Shown one piece after another: positions 1 to 7,456 of a DNA stretch of 18,831 nucleotides. Location of the stretch: assembly GCA_030633225.1 (NCBI GenBank), contig DAOVTF010000002.1, positions 1 through 18,831 of the forward strand. Direction: 5' to 3'. This DNA comes from Flavobacteriaceae bacterium. Its GTDB lineage: Bacteria; Bacteroidota; Bacteroidia; Flavobacteriales; Flavobacteriaceae. A program made the position numbers and the translations under genes. Each line of letters opens with the position of its first letter. Positions within the stretch are counted from its first letter, which is position 1. The notes beneath the pieces were generated by a model. The model searched no databases, was not told where the DNA came from, and was given only the letters and a program-made list of their open reading frames with translations.

Positions 1-1
1 A

Positions 2-328
2 AAGATGGGTTTGTCAAAAGGTATTGTTATGGATGGGAGAGATATAGGTACAGTTGTATTTCCTAAAGCAGAATTAAAATTTTTTATGACAGCTTCTTCT
101 AAAAATAGAGCGCAACGTAGGTATAAGGAAATGATAGATAATGGTAAAGAAATTAGTTTTGAAGATGTATTAAAAAATGTTACAAGTAGAGATTTATTAG
201 ATACTACAAGAAAAGACTCGCCCTTGATAAAAGCCAATGATGCTATTGAAGTAGATAATAGTGATTTAACTGTTGGTGAAACTTTTGACTTGGTTTATAA
301 ATATGCTAAAAATAAAATACCTAATTAA
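2..328 (+). CDS. cmk: Cytidylate kinase, C-terminal part (5' end outside window)
   Basis: The enzyme phosphorylates CMP and dCMP with ATP in cytosolic pyrimidine nucleotide salvage. The visible part is about 108 residues, roughly the C-terminal half of a protein that is usually about 225 residues. It holds the hallmark stretch V(M/E)DGRDIGTVVFP, followed by a substrate- and lid-region pattern with the run RAQRRYKEM, and then the TTRKDSPL segment typical of bacterial Cmk, with the Asp-Ser-Pro-Leu portion intact. The open frame continues to the window edge, so the in-frame ATG at position 5 is almost certainly an internal methionine; the P-loop end of the gene lies to the left. The stop overlaps the stop of convergent queE within a TTAA palindrome, leaving no room for a separate terminator. 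Confidence 0.93.
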   Translation, partial: KMGLSKGIVMDGRDIGTVVFPKAELKFFMTASSKNRAQRRYKEMIDNGKEISFEDVLKNVTSRDLLDTTRKDSPLIKANDAIEVDNSDLTVGETFDLVYKYAKNKIPN

Positions 329-954
329 GGTATGTTTAAATATTTATGTGTTTGCAAAGATATTTTCCATTGTGGGTTTTGCATTACATAATCAACAATT
401 AGAGGTGTCATTTTATCTCGATTACTCCATTCAGGCTGTAGGTATAATTCGCAGTTTTCTTTTACTTTAGATGCCTGATCCTCAGCAAATTTGAAATCAT
501 TTTTATTGTAAATAATTGTTTTTAATTCATCAGCTTTTTGATAAATATCTGATAAAGGAAGTTTTGTTTTTTTAGGAGATAAACAAATCCAATCCCAATT
601 TCCACTTAAAGGATAAGCTCCCGAAGTTTCTACATGAACTTTTATATTTTGATTTTTAAGCTCTTTTGTAATAAAATTCATATTCCACATTAAAGGTTCT
701 CCTCCGGTAATTACAACGGTGTTTGCATATTTCTTTACATTTTCAATAATATTTAAGGCATTTGTTGCCGGATGTAGGTCGGCATTCCAACTTTCTTTAA
801 CATCACACCAATGGCAGCCAACATCACATCCTCCAATTCGTATAAAATATGCAGCTTTACCAGTATGAAACCCCTCGCCCTGAATAGTATAGAACTCTTC
901 CATTAAAGGAAGCATTTCACCATTATCAATCAATTTTTGTAAATTTTTATCCAA
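325..954 (-). CDS. queE: 7-carboxy-7-deazaguanine synthase (radical SAM)
   Basis: This radical-SAM enzyme converts 6-carboxy-tetrahydropterin to 7-carboxy-7-deazaguanine in the queuosine precursor pathway. Residues 21-30 carry the family motif FYTIQGEG, and the 4Fe-4S cysteines are C43, C47 and C50, in the CX3CX2C spacing used by QueE instead of the commoner CX3CX2C-with-phi pattern of other radical-SAM enzymes. ITGGEP at 82-87 is the SAM-binding GGE motif. The length, 209 residues, is normal for the Bacteroidota form. The chosen start is a TTG: an in-frame stop lies two codons upstream, and the first ATG inside (M14) would remove residues that I recall as conserved in flavobacterial relatives. 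A TAACTTTG element lies about 20 bases upstream. Confidence 0.93.
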   Translation of the reverse strand: MDKNLQKLIDNGEMLPLMEEFYTIQGEGFHTGKAAYFIRIGGCDVGCHWCDVKESWNADLHPATNALNIIENVKKYANTVVITGGEPLMWNMNFITKELKNQNIKVHVETSGAYPLSGNWDWICLSPKKTKLPLSDIYQKADELKTIIYNKNDFKFAEDQASKVKENCELYLQPEWSNRDKMTPLIVDYVMQNPQWKISLQTHKYLNIP

Positions 955-972
955 TTTTTATTTTTTGAAGCG

Positions 973-980
973 CAAAGTTA
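973..980 (-). promoter_or_regulatory. Candidate -7 element for queE
   Basis: Read on the - strand the bases are TAACTTTG, an exact match to the Bacteroidota -7 consensus TAnnTTTG. It lies about 19 bases before the TTG start of queE, giving a short leader. I find no good -33 TTTG at the usual 17 to 23 base spacing, so the call rests on one element only. Confidence 0.45.
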
Positions 981-1044
981 AGCAAATGATATGCTAAAAT
1001 TTTTTAAATTTAAATTTAAAAACTATTTTTATAAAAAATTAATA

Positions 1045-2544
1045 ATGCCAAACAACGAAGAATTTATTGAACTGATAAATAAAGGATATTCTACCAAAGG
1101 TGATTCTATTACTTTAGGAGCTGCTATGCTCGGTGACGAAACCATTACAAATGCTTTTGTAAAAATACCTTTAAAAACGATAAACCGTCACGGGTTAATT
1201 GCCGGAGCAACAGGAACAGGCAAAACTAAAACTTTACAGGTTTTTGCTGAAAATTTATCGGATAATGGAGTCCCTGTTTTGTTGATGGATGTAAAAGGAG
1301 ACCTGAGTGGCTTGGCTAAACCAAGTCCAGGGCATAAAAAAATAGACGAAAGACATGAAAAGATTGGATTACCTTTCACGTCAAAAGATTTTCCTGTAGA
1401 AATATTAACTATATCTGAGCAAAAAGGAACAAGATTACGCGCTACAGTTTCAGAATTTGGACCAACATTACTTTCTAGAATTTTAGATTTAACCGATACA
1501 CAAAGCGGTATAGTAGCTATTTTATTTCAATATTGTGATGATAACAAATTACCTTTATTAGATTTAAAGGATTTTAAAAAGGTTTTACAATTTTCTACTC
1601 AGGAAGGGAAAAAGGAATTAGAAAAGAGCTATGGAAGGATATCAACGGTTTCTACAGGTTCAATATTGCGTAAAATAGTAGAGTTGGAACAACAAGGAGC
1701 AGAATTGTTTTTTGGAGAAAGATCATTTGAAGTAGAAGATTTAACGAGAGTAGATGATAATGGAAGAGGAATTATTTCAATTTTAAGATTGACAGATATT
1801 CAAGGTAAACCTAAACTTTTTTCAACTTTTATGCTTCAATTATTGGCTGAAATTTACAGCACATTTCCTGAACAAGGAGATAGTAATCGTCCGGAATTAG
1901 TGCTATTTATTGATGAAGCACATTTGGTTTTCGATAATGCTTCTAAAACACTATTGAATCAGATTGAAAGTATTATAAAGCTAATTAGATCAAAAGGAAT
2001 TGGAATTTATTTTGTTACCCAAAACCCAAAAGATGTACCTTCTGATGTTCTTTCACAATTAGGTTTAAAAATACAACATGCTTTAAGAGCATTTACGGCA
2101 AAAGACAGAAAAGCTATAAAACTAGCCGCCGAGAATTATCCAGATTCTGATTATTATGAAACTTCTACGGTATTGACCGAATTAGGTATTGGTGAAGCAT
2201 TAGTTTCCGCTTTAAGCGAAAAAGGAAAACCAACACCGCTGGCCAAAACTATGTTACGTGCACCAATGAGTAGAATGGATATATTGAATGAAAGTGAATT
2301 GAAAGAATTAAGGAATTCATCAAAAATATCGGCAAAATACAATGAAGAAATTGATAGCGAAAGTGCTTATGAGATTTTAAATCTTAAAATTAAAAAAGCC
2401 AACAAAGAGCAAGAGAAAAATAAAAAACAAACCTATAAAAAAGCATCAAGAAAGAGTACTCGCATGAATCCAGTTGTGAAAATGGTGACAAGTGCTACTT
2501 TTATTAGAGGTGTTTTTGGAATATTAAATAAATATATGAGATAA
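1045..2544 (+). CDS. HerA/YjgR-like ATPase (DUF853 family)
   Basis: A cytosolic P-loop ATPase of the HerA/FtsK-like superfamily, related to E. coli YjgR; the physiological role of the family is not established. From the chosen start the Walker A motif GATGTGKT is at residues 54-61 and the Walker B LVLFIDEAH at 285-293; between them is the MDVKGDLSG stretch (81-89) typical of this family, and an arginine-rich IRSKGIGIYFVTQNP segment (314-328) that resembles the sensor region. The C-terminal 60 residues are highly basic. I start at the second in-frame ATG because it gives 499 residues, the usual length (YjgR is about 500), and the 18 extra residues from the ATG at 991 are a low-complexity Lys/Phe run overlapping probable promoter sequence. 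Its stop overlaps the start of the next gene as TAATG. Confidence 0.88.
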   Translation: MPNNEEFIELINKGYSTKGDSITLGAAMLGDETITNAFVKIPLKTINRHGLIAGATGTGKTKTLQVFAENLSDNGVPVLLMDVKGDLSGLAKPSPGHKKIDERHEKIGLPFTSKDFPVEILTISEQKGTRLRATVSEFGPTLLSRILDLTDTQSGIVAILFQYCDDNKLPLLDLKDFKKVLQFSTQEGKKELEKSYGRISTVSTGSILRKIVELEQQGAELFFGERSFEVEDLTRVDDNGRGIISILRLTDIQGKPKLFSTFMLQLLAEIYSTFPEQGDSNRPELVLFIDEAHLVFDNASKTLLNQIESIIKLIRSKGIGIYFVTQNPKDVPSDVLSQLGLKIQHALRAFTAKDRKAIKLAAENYPDSDYYETSTVLTELGIGEALVSALSEKGKPTPLAKTMLRAPMSRMDILNESELKELRNSSKISAKYNEEIDSESAYEILNLKIKKANKEQEKNKKQTYKKASRKSTRMNPVVKMVTSATFIRGVFGILNKYMR

Positions 2545-3086
2545 TGAAATATATGAAAAAGTTAGTAAGTACAATGGTAATTATTTTATTATTCATTCAA
2601 TGTAATAGTGATAAAAATAATATTATTATCAAAAATAATATTGGTACTATAAATAAAAACACCAGTATTGAAGAGTTAGACAATTTATTTAAAAATGATT
2701 CGGTTTTAAAAATTCCAAATGATTCGGATTTTATTAGGGAATACAAAGTTTTTAAGGTTGGAGGAAAGCATTTGTTAACAATCAAACCAGAATATAGAAA
2801 TGATAGTTTAAAAAGCATTTCTTCAATAAAAATATATAGTGAAATTTATAAGACAGAAAAAGAAATATCTACAGCATCAACATTTAAAGATGTTTTAGAT
2901 AATTATTCTATAAGTAAGATTGAACCTTCATTTAGCTCGGCAATTGTTTTTATTGATGAGATTAATGCTACCATTGCTTTAGATAAAAAAGATCTAAGAA
3001 TTGATGAGTTTGATATGAATAAAATAAGCAAAGATCAAATTCCAGATATGGCTAAGATACAATATATTACACTTTGGTTTGATTAA
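2544..3086 (+). CDS. Putative lipoprotein of unknown function
   Basis: I do not recognise a family. The N-terminus is a short positively charged stretch, a hydrophobic core (about residues 8-18) and a cysteine at C20, followed by NSDKNN, as in a type II signal peptide. The residue before the cysteine is Gln, which departs from the classical Gly/Ala/Ser lipobox but does occur in Bacteroidota lipoproteins. The remaining 160 residues are polar, rich in Asn, Lys, Ile and Ser, without membrane segments, so a periplasmic-facing membrane-anchored protein is the reasonable reading. Its ATG overlaps the stop of the ATPase gene (TAATG); an alternative start three codons later (MKKLVST) would leave a more typical signal peptide. 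Translational coupling to the ATPase gene is possible, a functional link is not shown. Confidence 0.72.
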   Translation: MKYMKKLVSTMVIILLFIQCNSDKNNIIIKNNIGTINKNTSIEELDNLFKNDSVLKIPNDSDFIREYKVFKVGGKHLLTIKPEYRNDSLKSISSIKIYSEIYKTEKEISTASTFKDVLDNYSISKIEPSFSSAIVFIDEINATIALDKKDLRIDEFDMNKISKDQIPDMAKIQYITLWFD

Positions 3087-3105
3087 AAAATAATTCCAAT
3101 TAATT

Positions 3106-3744
3106 ATGAAAACAGATAAAACTAAGGTAAAAAGAATTCCGAAAAGAGGTTTTTACGATAAAGAGACTATTTATCGAATTTTAGACAATGATTTTGTTTG
3201 TCAAATAGGTTTTGTTTATAATAATTATCCTGTTGTAATTCCAACGATTTATGGTAGAAAAGATGATACGCTTTATTTTCATGGAGCAAGTGTAAGTAGA
3301 ATGTTACAGACCATGGAAAAAGGTGTTCAAATATCTTTAAATGTTACCAAAACCAATGGTTTGGTTTTAGCTCGTTCTGCCTTTCACCATTCTTTAAATT
3401 ATGAATCGGTTACAATATTTGGAAATGCCACTTTAGTGGAAAATGAAAAAGATAAAATAGAAGCATTACGTATAATTACAGATCAAATAATTCCCGATAG
3501 ATGGGGGGAAGTTAGATTGCCAAACAAAAAAGAATTAAATATTACTAAAGTATTGCAATTAAAAATTACCGAGGCTTCTGCAAAAATAAGAGATGAAGGT
3601 GTGGGTGATGATAAGGAGGATTATAATCTTGACATTTGGGCTGGAATCATACCTATTGAAAAAAAATATGGAACAGCTATTAATGATAATAAATTAAGAG
3701 AAGGAATTCAAATTCCTGAAAGTGTAAAAAAATTATTGTCATGA
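3106..3744 (+). CDS. FMN-binding split-barrel protein, pyridoxamine 5'-phosphate oxidase-like (NimA-type)
   Basis: The protein belongs to the pyridoxamine-phosphate-oxidase-related group of flavin-binding split barrels, which includes nitroimidazole-resistance NimA-like reductases. The sequence shows the family order: a short helix (YDKETIYRILDN, 17-28), the strands V/CQIGFVYNNYPVVIPT (31-47), LYFHGA (56-61), an L-N-V-T strand, and the SAFHHSLNYESVTIFG stretch (91-106) that is characteristic. Length of 212 residues is normal for this subgroup. It is likely cytosolic and FMN-dependent, with unknown substrate. Its last four bases overlap the following cupin gene as ATGA, so the two are probably translated together. 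Classical PdxH function is unlikely because this subgroup is not the vitamin B6 enzyme. Confidence 0.8.
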   Translation: MKTDKTKVKRIPKRGFYDKETIYRILDNDFVCQIGFVYNNYPVVIPTIYGRKDDTLYFHGASVSRMLQTMEKGVQISLNVTKTNGLVLARSAFHHSLNYESVTIFGNATLVENEKDKIEALRIITDQIIPDRWGEVRLPNKKELNITKVLQLKITEASAKIRDEGVGDDKEDYNLDIWAGIIPIEKKYGTAINDNKLREGIQIPESVKKLLS

Positions 3745-4100
3745 AAAAATATATCAAACAAAACAATCCGTTTGTTATACCAACTTTAGATGGTAAACTT
3801 ATAGAGGAACACTTTGGGCACACCAATGAAAATCCAGATTTAAGTATGGCTCATATGATAGCCCCACCAAAATGGAGAGAACCTTTTCAAACACCTGATT
3901 TTGATGAATATACTTATGTTGTTCGAGGTAAAAAGCAGATTGTAATTGACGGCGAAAAGATTATATTGAAAGCAGGTGAATCTATAAAAATTATAAAAGG
4001 AACACGTGTTCAATATGCCAACCCGTTTGAAGAAGAATGTGAATATATTGCAATATGTAAGCCTGCATTTTCAATTGGTCTAGTTAACAGAGAAGATTAA
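3741..4100 (+). CDS. Small cupin-fold protein lacking the metal-binding histidines
   Basis: A single-domain cupin of 119 residues. The conserved cupin motif 1 region runs about residues 46-70 (PPKWREPFQTPDFDEYTYVV followed by RGKK) and motif 2 about 79-94 (AGESIKIIKGTRVQYANP). At the places where metal cupins carry the His pair of motif 1 there are Phe/Gln-type residues, and the motif 2 His is replaced by Gln, so I infer that it does not bind a catalytic metal in the usual way. The Glu/Asp-Glu before YTYVVRG and the Asn of motif 2 remain. Its start overlaps the stop of the flavin-binding gene by four bases, and DUF1801 follows after four bases, so it sits in a three-gene unit. Substrate and role are unknown. 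Confidence 0.75.
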   Translation: MKKYIKQNNPFVIPTLDGKLIEEHFGHTNENPDLSMAHMIAPPKWREPFQTPDFDEYTYVVRGKKQIVIDGEKIILKAGESIKIIKGTRVQYANPFEEECEYIAICKPAFSIGLVNRED

Positions 4101-4104
4101 TTTA

Positions 4105-4482
4105 ATGAACCCTGTTGAGCAATATTTTATAAATCAAAAAGAGCCATATCAATCTATAATGCTTTATGTACGAAGCGTAATTTTAAAGACTTTACCTAAA
4201 ATCGAAGAAAAGTATAATTATAAAATTCCGTTTTATCACCATAACAAAAAACCAATGTGCTATTTAAATGTTTTAAAAGGAACAAATTATGTTGACGTTG
4301 CTTTTGTTCAAGGTATATTTTTACAAGATAAATTTCCTCAACTAAAAGATTATAACAATCGACAACAAGTACGTTCTATAAAAGTTAAAAAAATAGAAGA
4401 CTTTGATGAGTTCATATTTATTGACCTTCTAAAAGAAGCCACTTATTTATTAGATAACAGTAAAAAAGCATGGAATTTTTAA
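4105..4482 (+). CDS. DUF1801 protein (YdhG/YdeI-like)
   Basis: This 125-residue protein matches the DUF1801 fold, whose function is not defined. Visible signs are the N-terminal helix beginning VEQYF, the LPKIEEKYNYKIPFYHHNKKP stretch (30-50, family pattern P-x-I-x-E-x-x-x-Y-x-I-P-x-F), and the strand YVDVAFVQG (62-70). There is no signal peptide or membrane segment. It follows the cupin gene by four bases and ends the left-hand group of + strand genes; downstream lies a weak hairpin and then a convergent gene, so it is probably the last gene of its transcript. Confidence 0.78.
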   Translation: MNPVEQYFINQKEPYQSIMLYVRSVILKTLPKIEEKYNYKIPFYHHNKKPMCYLNVLKGTNYVDVAFVQGIFLQDKFPQLKDYNNRQQVRSIKVKKIEDFDEFIFIDLLKEATYLLDNSKKAWNF

Positions 4483-4508
4483 AGGTAAAAATCAAACTAT
4501 TTATCTTT
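4481..4508. terminator. Possible weak bidirectional terminator hairpin between convergent genes
   Basis: AAAGGTAAA and TTTATCTTT can pair over nine positions (one of them G-T) around a ten-base loop. The structure exactly fills the gap between the stop of the DUF1801 gene and the stop of the halogenase-like gene. It is AT-only apart from one GC-type pair, so it would be thermodynamically weak, and it could be a chance feature of AT-rich DNA. The position is the main support. Confidence 0.3.
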
Positions 4509-5762
4509 CTATATTTCTTTTACTTCCAAAGAGTCTTCTTCTAAATCAATTAGGTGCGCAACAGATTTTACAATACGGTTATGTTTTGTTATAAAAGGAT
4601 TTGTTTTATCCCAGACATAACCTGCTAAAATCGAACAGATTTTCTCTTTAACTTCAGGATTTTCAGGTTTATGGAAAAATAATTTTTGTAAATTACCAGA
4701 ATACCATTCATTTACATAAGATGTAAATACATCGACTCCAAATTGTACTGGTTCAACATATTCTTTTTCCAGATCAACATCTTCTCCTTTAATTATTTTG
4801 GCAACTAATTTTGCTGATAAAAGTCCGGTTTCCGTTGCAAATGTTACTCCAGAAGAGAAGATTGGATCTAAAAATTCACCGCTGTTTCCTGTTAAGATAT
4901 AACCATCTCCATATATTTGTTTTACTGCGGTGGAGAAATTTTGGATGATTTTTGGTTCAAATAAATGAGGTGCATCTTTAAATCTGTTATAAAAATAATC
5001 AGAAAGTTTAAGCATTTCTTTTAACATTTCAGTTGAGGAACCTTTATATGAATTTATAAATTCAGTTGGTCCTACAAAACCAATACTTGTTGTTCCATCG
5101 GAAAAAGGAATTACCCATAACCAAACTTCTTTATCAACAACATCAAAGGTTATTAAAGTACCCTCATTATCAGTAGGTCGATTAATATCTTTTGCTATTG
5201 TAAAAATAGATGAATGCTTTGGAAGAGCTGATGGTTTTTTCAAATCTAACAGCTTTGGTAAAACTCTACCATAACCACTGGCATCAATAATATGTTTGGC
5301 ATTGATATATTTAATGTTACCATTAATATCTTTAACAGTTATTTTAGATTTTGAACCATCAAAGACAACATCAATAACTTCATTTTCAAAATCAATTGGA
5401 ACACCTTTTCTTTGGGTTTCTTCTGCTAAAACATTGTCAAAATGTGCTCTAGGCACCTGCCAGGTCCAATCCCATCCTTTGGTGTATTTTTTGCTGAAAT
5501 CGAAATTACATACTTCACCCTTTCTTAAAAATCGAGCTCCTCTTTTAATTTCGTAATTTTGTTGTTTTAAAACTTCTAATAAACCTACCTCTTCAAAATG
5601 ATCCATACATCTTGGCAATAAACTTTCACCAATCACATATCTAGGAAATTTTGTTTTTTCTACTATCTTGACATTTATATTATTATTTTGTAAATAAGAA
5701 GCTGAAACACAGCCCGATGGACCGGCACCAATAACTAATACATCAACAAATTCTTCATTCAT
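4509..5762 (-). CDS. Flavin-dependent halogenase-like FAD oxidoreductase of the pigment cluster
   Basis: A cytosolic FAD monooxygenase-type protein, 417 residues. The N-terminal dinucleotide-binding motif is GAGPSG (12-17), followed by the IVEKTKFPRYVIGESLLP segment (33-50) seen in halogenases and geranylgeranyl-reductase-like enzymes. Two marks support the halogenase family: WLWVIP at 214-219 (pattern WxWxIP) and F297-L-D-P-I-F-S-S-G305 (pattern Fx.Px.Sx.G). K73 in the stretch EIKRGARF is a candidate for the catalytic lysine, but I cannot align it with certainty. In flexirubins the aryl ring can be chlorinated or otherwise decorated, so ring halogenation or hydroxylation is the inferred role. 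The gene runs opposite to the operon and shares the 100-base divergent region with the ammonia-lyase gene. A hydroxylase remains possible. Confidence 0.78.
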   Translation of the reverse strand: MNEEFVDVLVIGAGPSGCVSASYLQNNNINVKIVEKTKFPRYVIGESLLPRCMDHFEEVGLLEVLKQQNYEIKRGARFLRKGEVCNFDFSKKYTKGWDWTWQVPRAHFDNVLAEETQRKGVPIDFENEVIDVVFDGSKSKITVKDINGNIKYINAKHIIDASGYGRVLPKLLDLKKPSALPKHSSIFTIAKDINRPTDNEGTLITFDVVDKEVWLWVIPFSDGTTSIGFVGPTEFINSYKGSSTEMLKEMLKLSDYFYNRFKDAPHLFEPKIIQNFSTAVKQIYGDGYILTGNSGEFLDPIFSSGVTFATETGLLSAKLVAKIIKGEDVDLEKEYVEPVQFGVDVFTSYVNEWYSGNLQKLFFHKPENPEVKEKICSILAGYVWDKTNPFITKHNRIVKSVAHLIDLEEDSLEVKEI

Positions 5763-5795
5763 TATTTTAGAGTTTAGATTTAGAAATAAAAGTAC

Positions 5796-5833
5796 TAAAT
5801 TTGACGATTAAAATTAAAAAAAAAATACTTTAG
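5796..5833 (+). promoter_or_regulatory. Candidate promoter of the pigment operon in the divergent region
   Basis: Two readings are possible. TAAATTTG at 5796-5803 is an exact match to the Bacteroidota -7 consensus TAnnTTTG, though its -33 partner is only a weak TTTA-type site. Alternatively the TTTG at 5800-5803 serves as the -33 element and TACTTTAG at 5826-5833 (one mismatch) as the -7, with a 22-base spacer inside the usual 17-23 range. Both would yield leaders of about 25 to 55 bases before the TTG start of the lyase gene. On the other strand, TACTTTTA at 5794-5787 could be the -7 of the halogenase-like gene. Confidence 0.42.
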
Positions 5834-5862
5834 ATTAGTTATAAATTAGAAACAATATTATT

Positions 5863-7392
5863 TTGAATACGTTGAGAGTTGAAAGTGAATTGCAATTAAA
5901 TAATTTTTACGATGTTCTTTTTAAAAAAGCTAGAATTAGTTTAGGAAAAACAGTTGTTGATAGAGTAGAAAAAAGTCATTATTTTTTGAAAGAATTCTCA
6001 GAGAATAAAATTATTTATGGTGTTAATACCGGGTTTGGTCCAATGGCACAATACAAAATTGATGATGAAGATCAGGTTCAATTACAGTACAACTTAATTA
6101 GAAGTCATGCATCTGGTACTGGAGAACCTTTGAGTCCTACTTGTGTAAAAGCTGCTATGATGGCAAGATTAAACACCTTGTGTTTAGGTAATTCAGGAGT
6201 ACATCCATCCGTAGTACATTTAATGGTAGAATTAATTAATCGTGATATTACACCTTTAATTTATTCTCACGGAGGTGTAGGTGCAAGTGGAGATCTGGTT
6301 CAATTAGCTCATTTAGCATTAGTTTTAATAGGAGAAGGTGAAGTTTTTTATAAAGGTAAGCTATTACCAACCAGCGAAGTTTTTGAAAAGGAAACATTGT
6401 CACCTATAAAGGTTGAGTTAAGAGAAGGTATTGCTTTAATGAATGGCACCTCTGTAATGACGGGTATTGGTATAATAAATTCTATTTATACTCAAAAGTT
6501 ATTAGATTGGATTATAAGTTGTTCTGTAGCTATTAATGAAATTGTTTGTGCTTATGATGATCATCTGTCGCATGAATTAAACCGAACCAAAAAGCATAAA
6601 GGACAACAAGAAATTGCGAAACGAATGCGCGATTCATTAGTTGATAGTAAATTAATACGAAATAGAGAGGAGCATTTATATAATGGGAAAAGCAATGGAA
6701 CAATTTTTAAAGAAAAAGTTCAAGAATATTATTCTTTAAGATGTGTTCCTCAAATATTAGGCCCTATATTAGATACTATACGAACTGTTGAAAAAGTTTT
6801 GATAGAGGAAGTTAATTCAGCTAATGACAATCCAATTGTTGATGTAGAAAATGAACATGTTTATCATGGAGGAAATTTTCACGGTGATTATGTTTCTTTA
6901 GAAATGGATAAGTTAAAATTAGTAGTAACTAAATTAAGTATGCTTTCTGAGCGACAACTTAATTATTTACTAAACCATAGATTGAATGATATATTACCTC
7001 CTTTTGTAAATCTAGGTAAATTAGGATTGAATTTTGGAATGCAAGGTGTACAGTTTACAGCAACTTCCACAACTGCAGAGAACCAAGCCTTGTCCAACTC
7101 CATGTATGTGCATAGCATACCTAATAATAATGATAATCAAGATATTGTTAGTATGGGAACAAATGCTGCTTTAATGACTAAAAAGGTAATTGAAAATGCG
7201 TTTGAAGTTGTTGCTATTGAGCTTATTACTATTATTCAGGCTATTGAATACCTTGGTTATCAAGACAAGATCTCGTCTAAAACATTAGAAATGTTTAAGG
7301 ATATTAGAAAAATTGTTCCCGTTTTTAAGGAAGATGTAATAATGTATCCTTATGTTAATAATGTAAAAAAATATCTAATGAAAATTGATTAA
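5863..7392 (+). CDS. Tyrosine ammonia-lyase of the flexirubin type (MIO enzyme)
   Basis: The enzyme deaminates L-tyrosine to p-coumarate, the aryl starter of flexirubin-type polyenes; it acts in the cytosol as a homotetramer in this family. The MIO prosthetic group forms from Ala-Ser-Gly at 141-143 inside GGVGASGDL. Other conserved sites are the catalytic-Tyr loop YGVNTGFGP (52-60), the substrate-selectivity region RSHASGTG (80-87), NGTS (194-197), EYYSLRCVPQ (288-297) and NSANDNP (318-324). From memory the sequence is very close along its whole length to the characterised Flavobacterium johnsoniae tyrosine ammonia-lyase (about 506 residues; here 509), and unlike catabolic histidine ammonia-lyases there are no hut genes nearby. 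The start is TTG, giving MNTL, which matches the start of that homologue. It is the first gene of the operon. Confidence 0.9.
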   Translation: MNTLRVESELQLNNFYDVLFKKARISLGKTVVDRVEKSHYFLKEFSENKIIYGVNTGFGPMAQYKIDDEDQVQLQYNLIRSHASGTGEPLSPTCVKAAMMARLNTLCLGNSGVHPSVVHLMVELINRDITPLIYSHGGVGASGDLVQLAHLALVLIGEGEVFYKGKLLPTSEVFEKETLSPIKVELREGIALMNGTSVMTGIGIINSIYTQKLLDWIISCSVAINEIVCAYDDHLSHELNRTKKHKGQQEIAKRMRDSLVDSKLIRNREEHLYNGKSNGTIFKEKVQEYYSLRCVPQILGPILDTIRTVEKVLIEEVNSANDNPIVDVENEHVYHGGNFHGDYVSLEMDKLKLVVTKLSMLSERQLNYLLNHRLNDILPPFVNLGKLGLNFGMQGVQFTATSTTAENQALSNSMYVHSIPNNNDNQDIVSMGTNAALMTKKVIENAFEVVAIELITIIQAIEYLGYQDKISSKTLEMFKDIRKIVPVFKEDVIMYPYVNNVKKYLMKID

Positions 7393-7412
7393 CTTTGATG
7401 TTGACTTTGATG
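7390..7412 (+). repeat. Short direct repeat after the lyase gene, including a -7-like match
   Basis: The nine-base word ACTTTGATG occurs twice with a 12-base period (7392-7400 and 7404-7412), starting inside the stop of the lyase gene. The first copy includes TAACTTTG (7390-7397), an exact TAnnTTTG match, about 60 bases before the WG-repeat start. It might be an internal promoter or a binding site, but no convincing -33 element is seen and it could be chance. Confidence 0.3.
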
Positions 7413-7456
7413 GAATAGATGCATCAATAGTAAATATTAACTTAAACCTCTTAATC

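Noticed and set aside
1003..1021. Tandem AAATTT-type palindromic stretch
   Set aside because: It is short, AT-rich low complexity in an AT-rich genome, with no arms or spacers suggesting a functional repeat.
991..1044. Extended N-terminus of the HerA-like ATPase
   Set aside because: The 18 extra residues are a Lys/Phe low-complexity run from AAATTT-rich DNA; the later ATG gives the family's normal length and N-terminus.
5863..7392. Histidine ammonia-lyase (hutH) of histidine catabolism
   Set aside because: There are no hut genes near it, the sequence follows the flavobacterial tyrosine-lyase pattern, and the neighbours belong to pigment synthesis.
7385..7456. Extended N-terminus of the WG-repeat protein
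   Set aside because: It would overlap the lyase gene and place the signal peptide 24 residues inside the protein.
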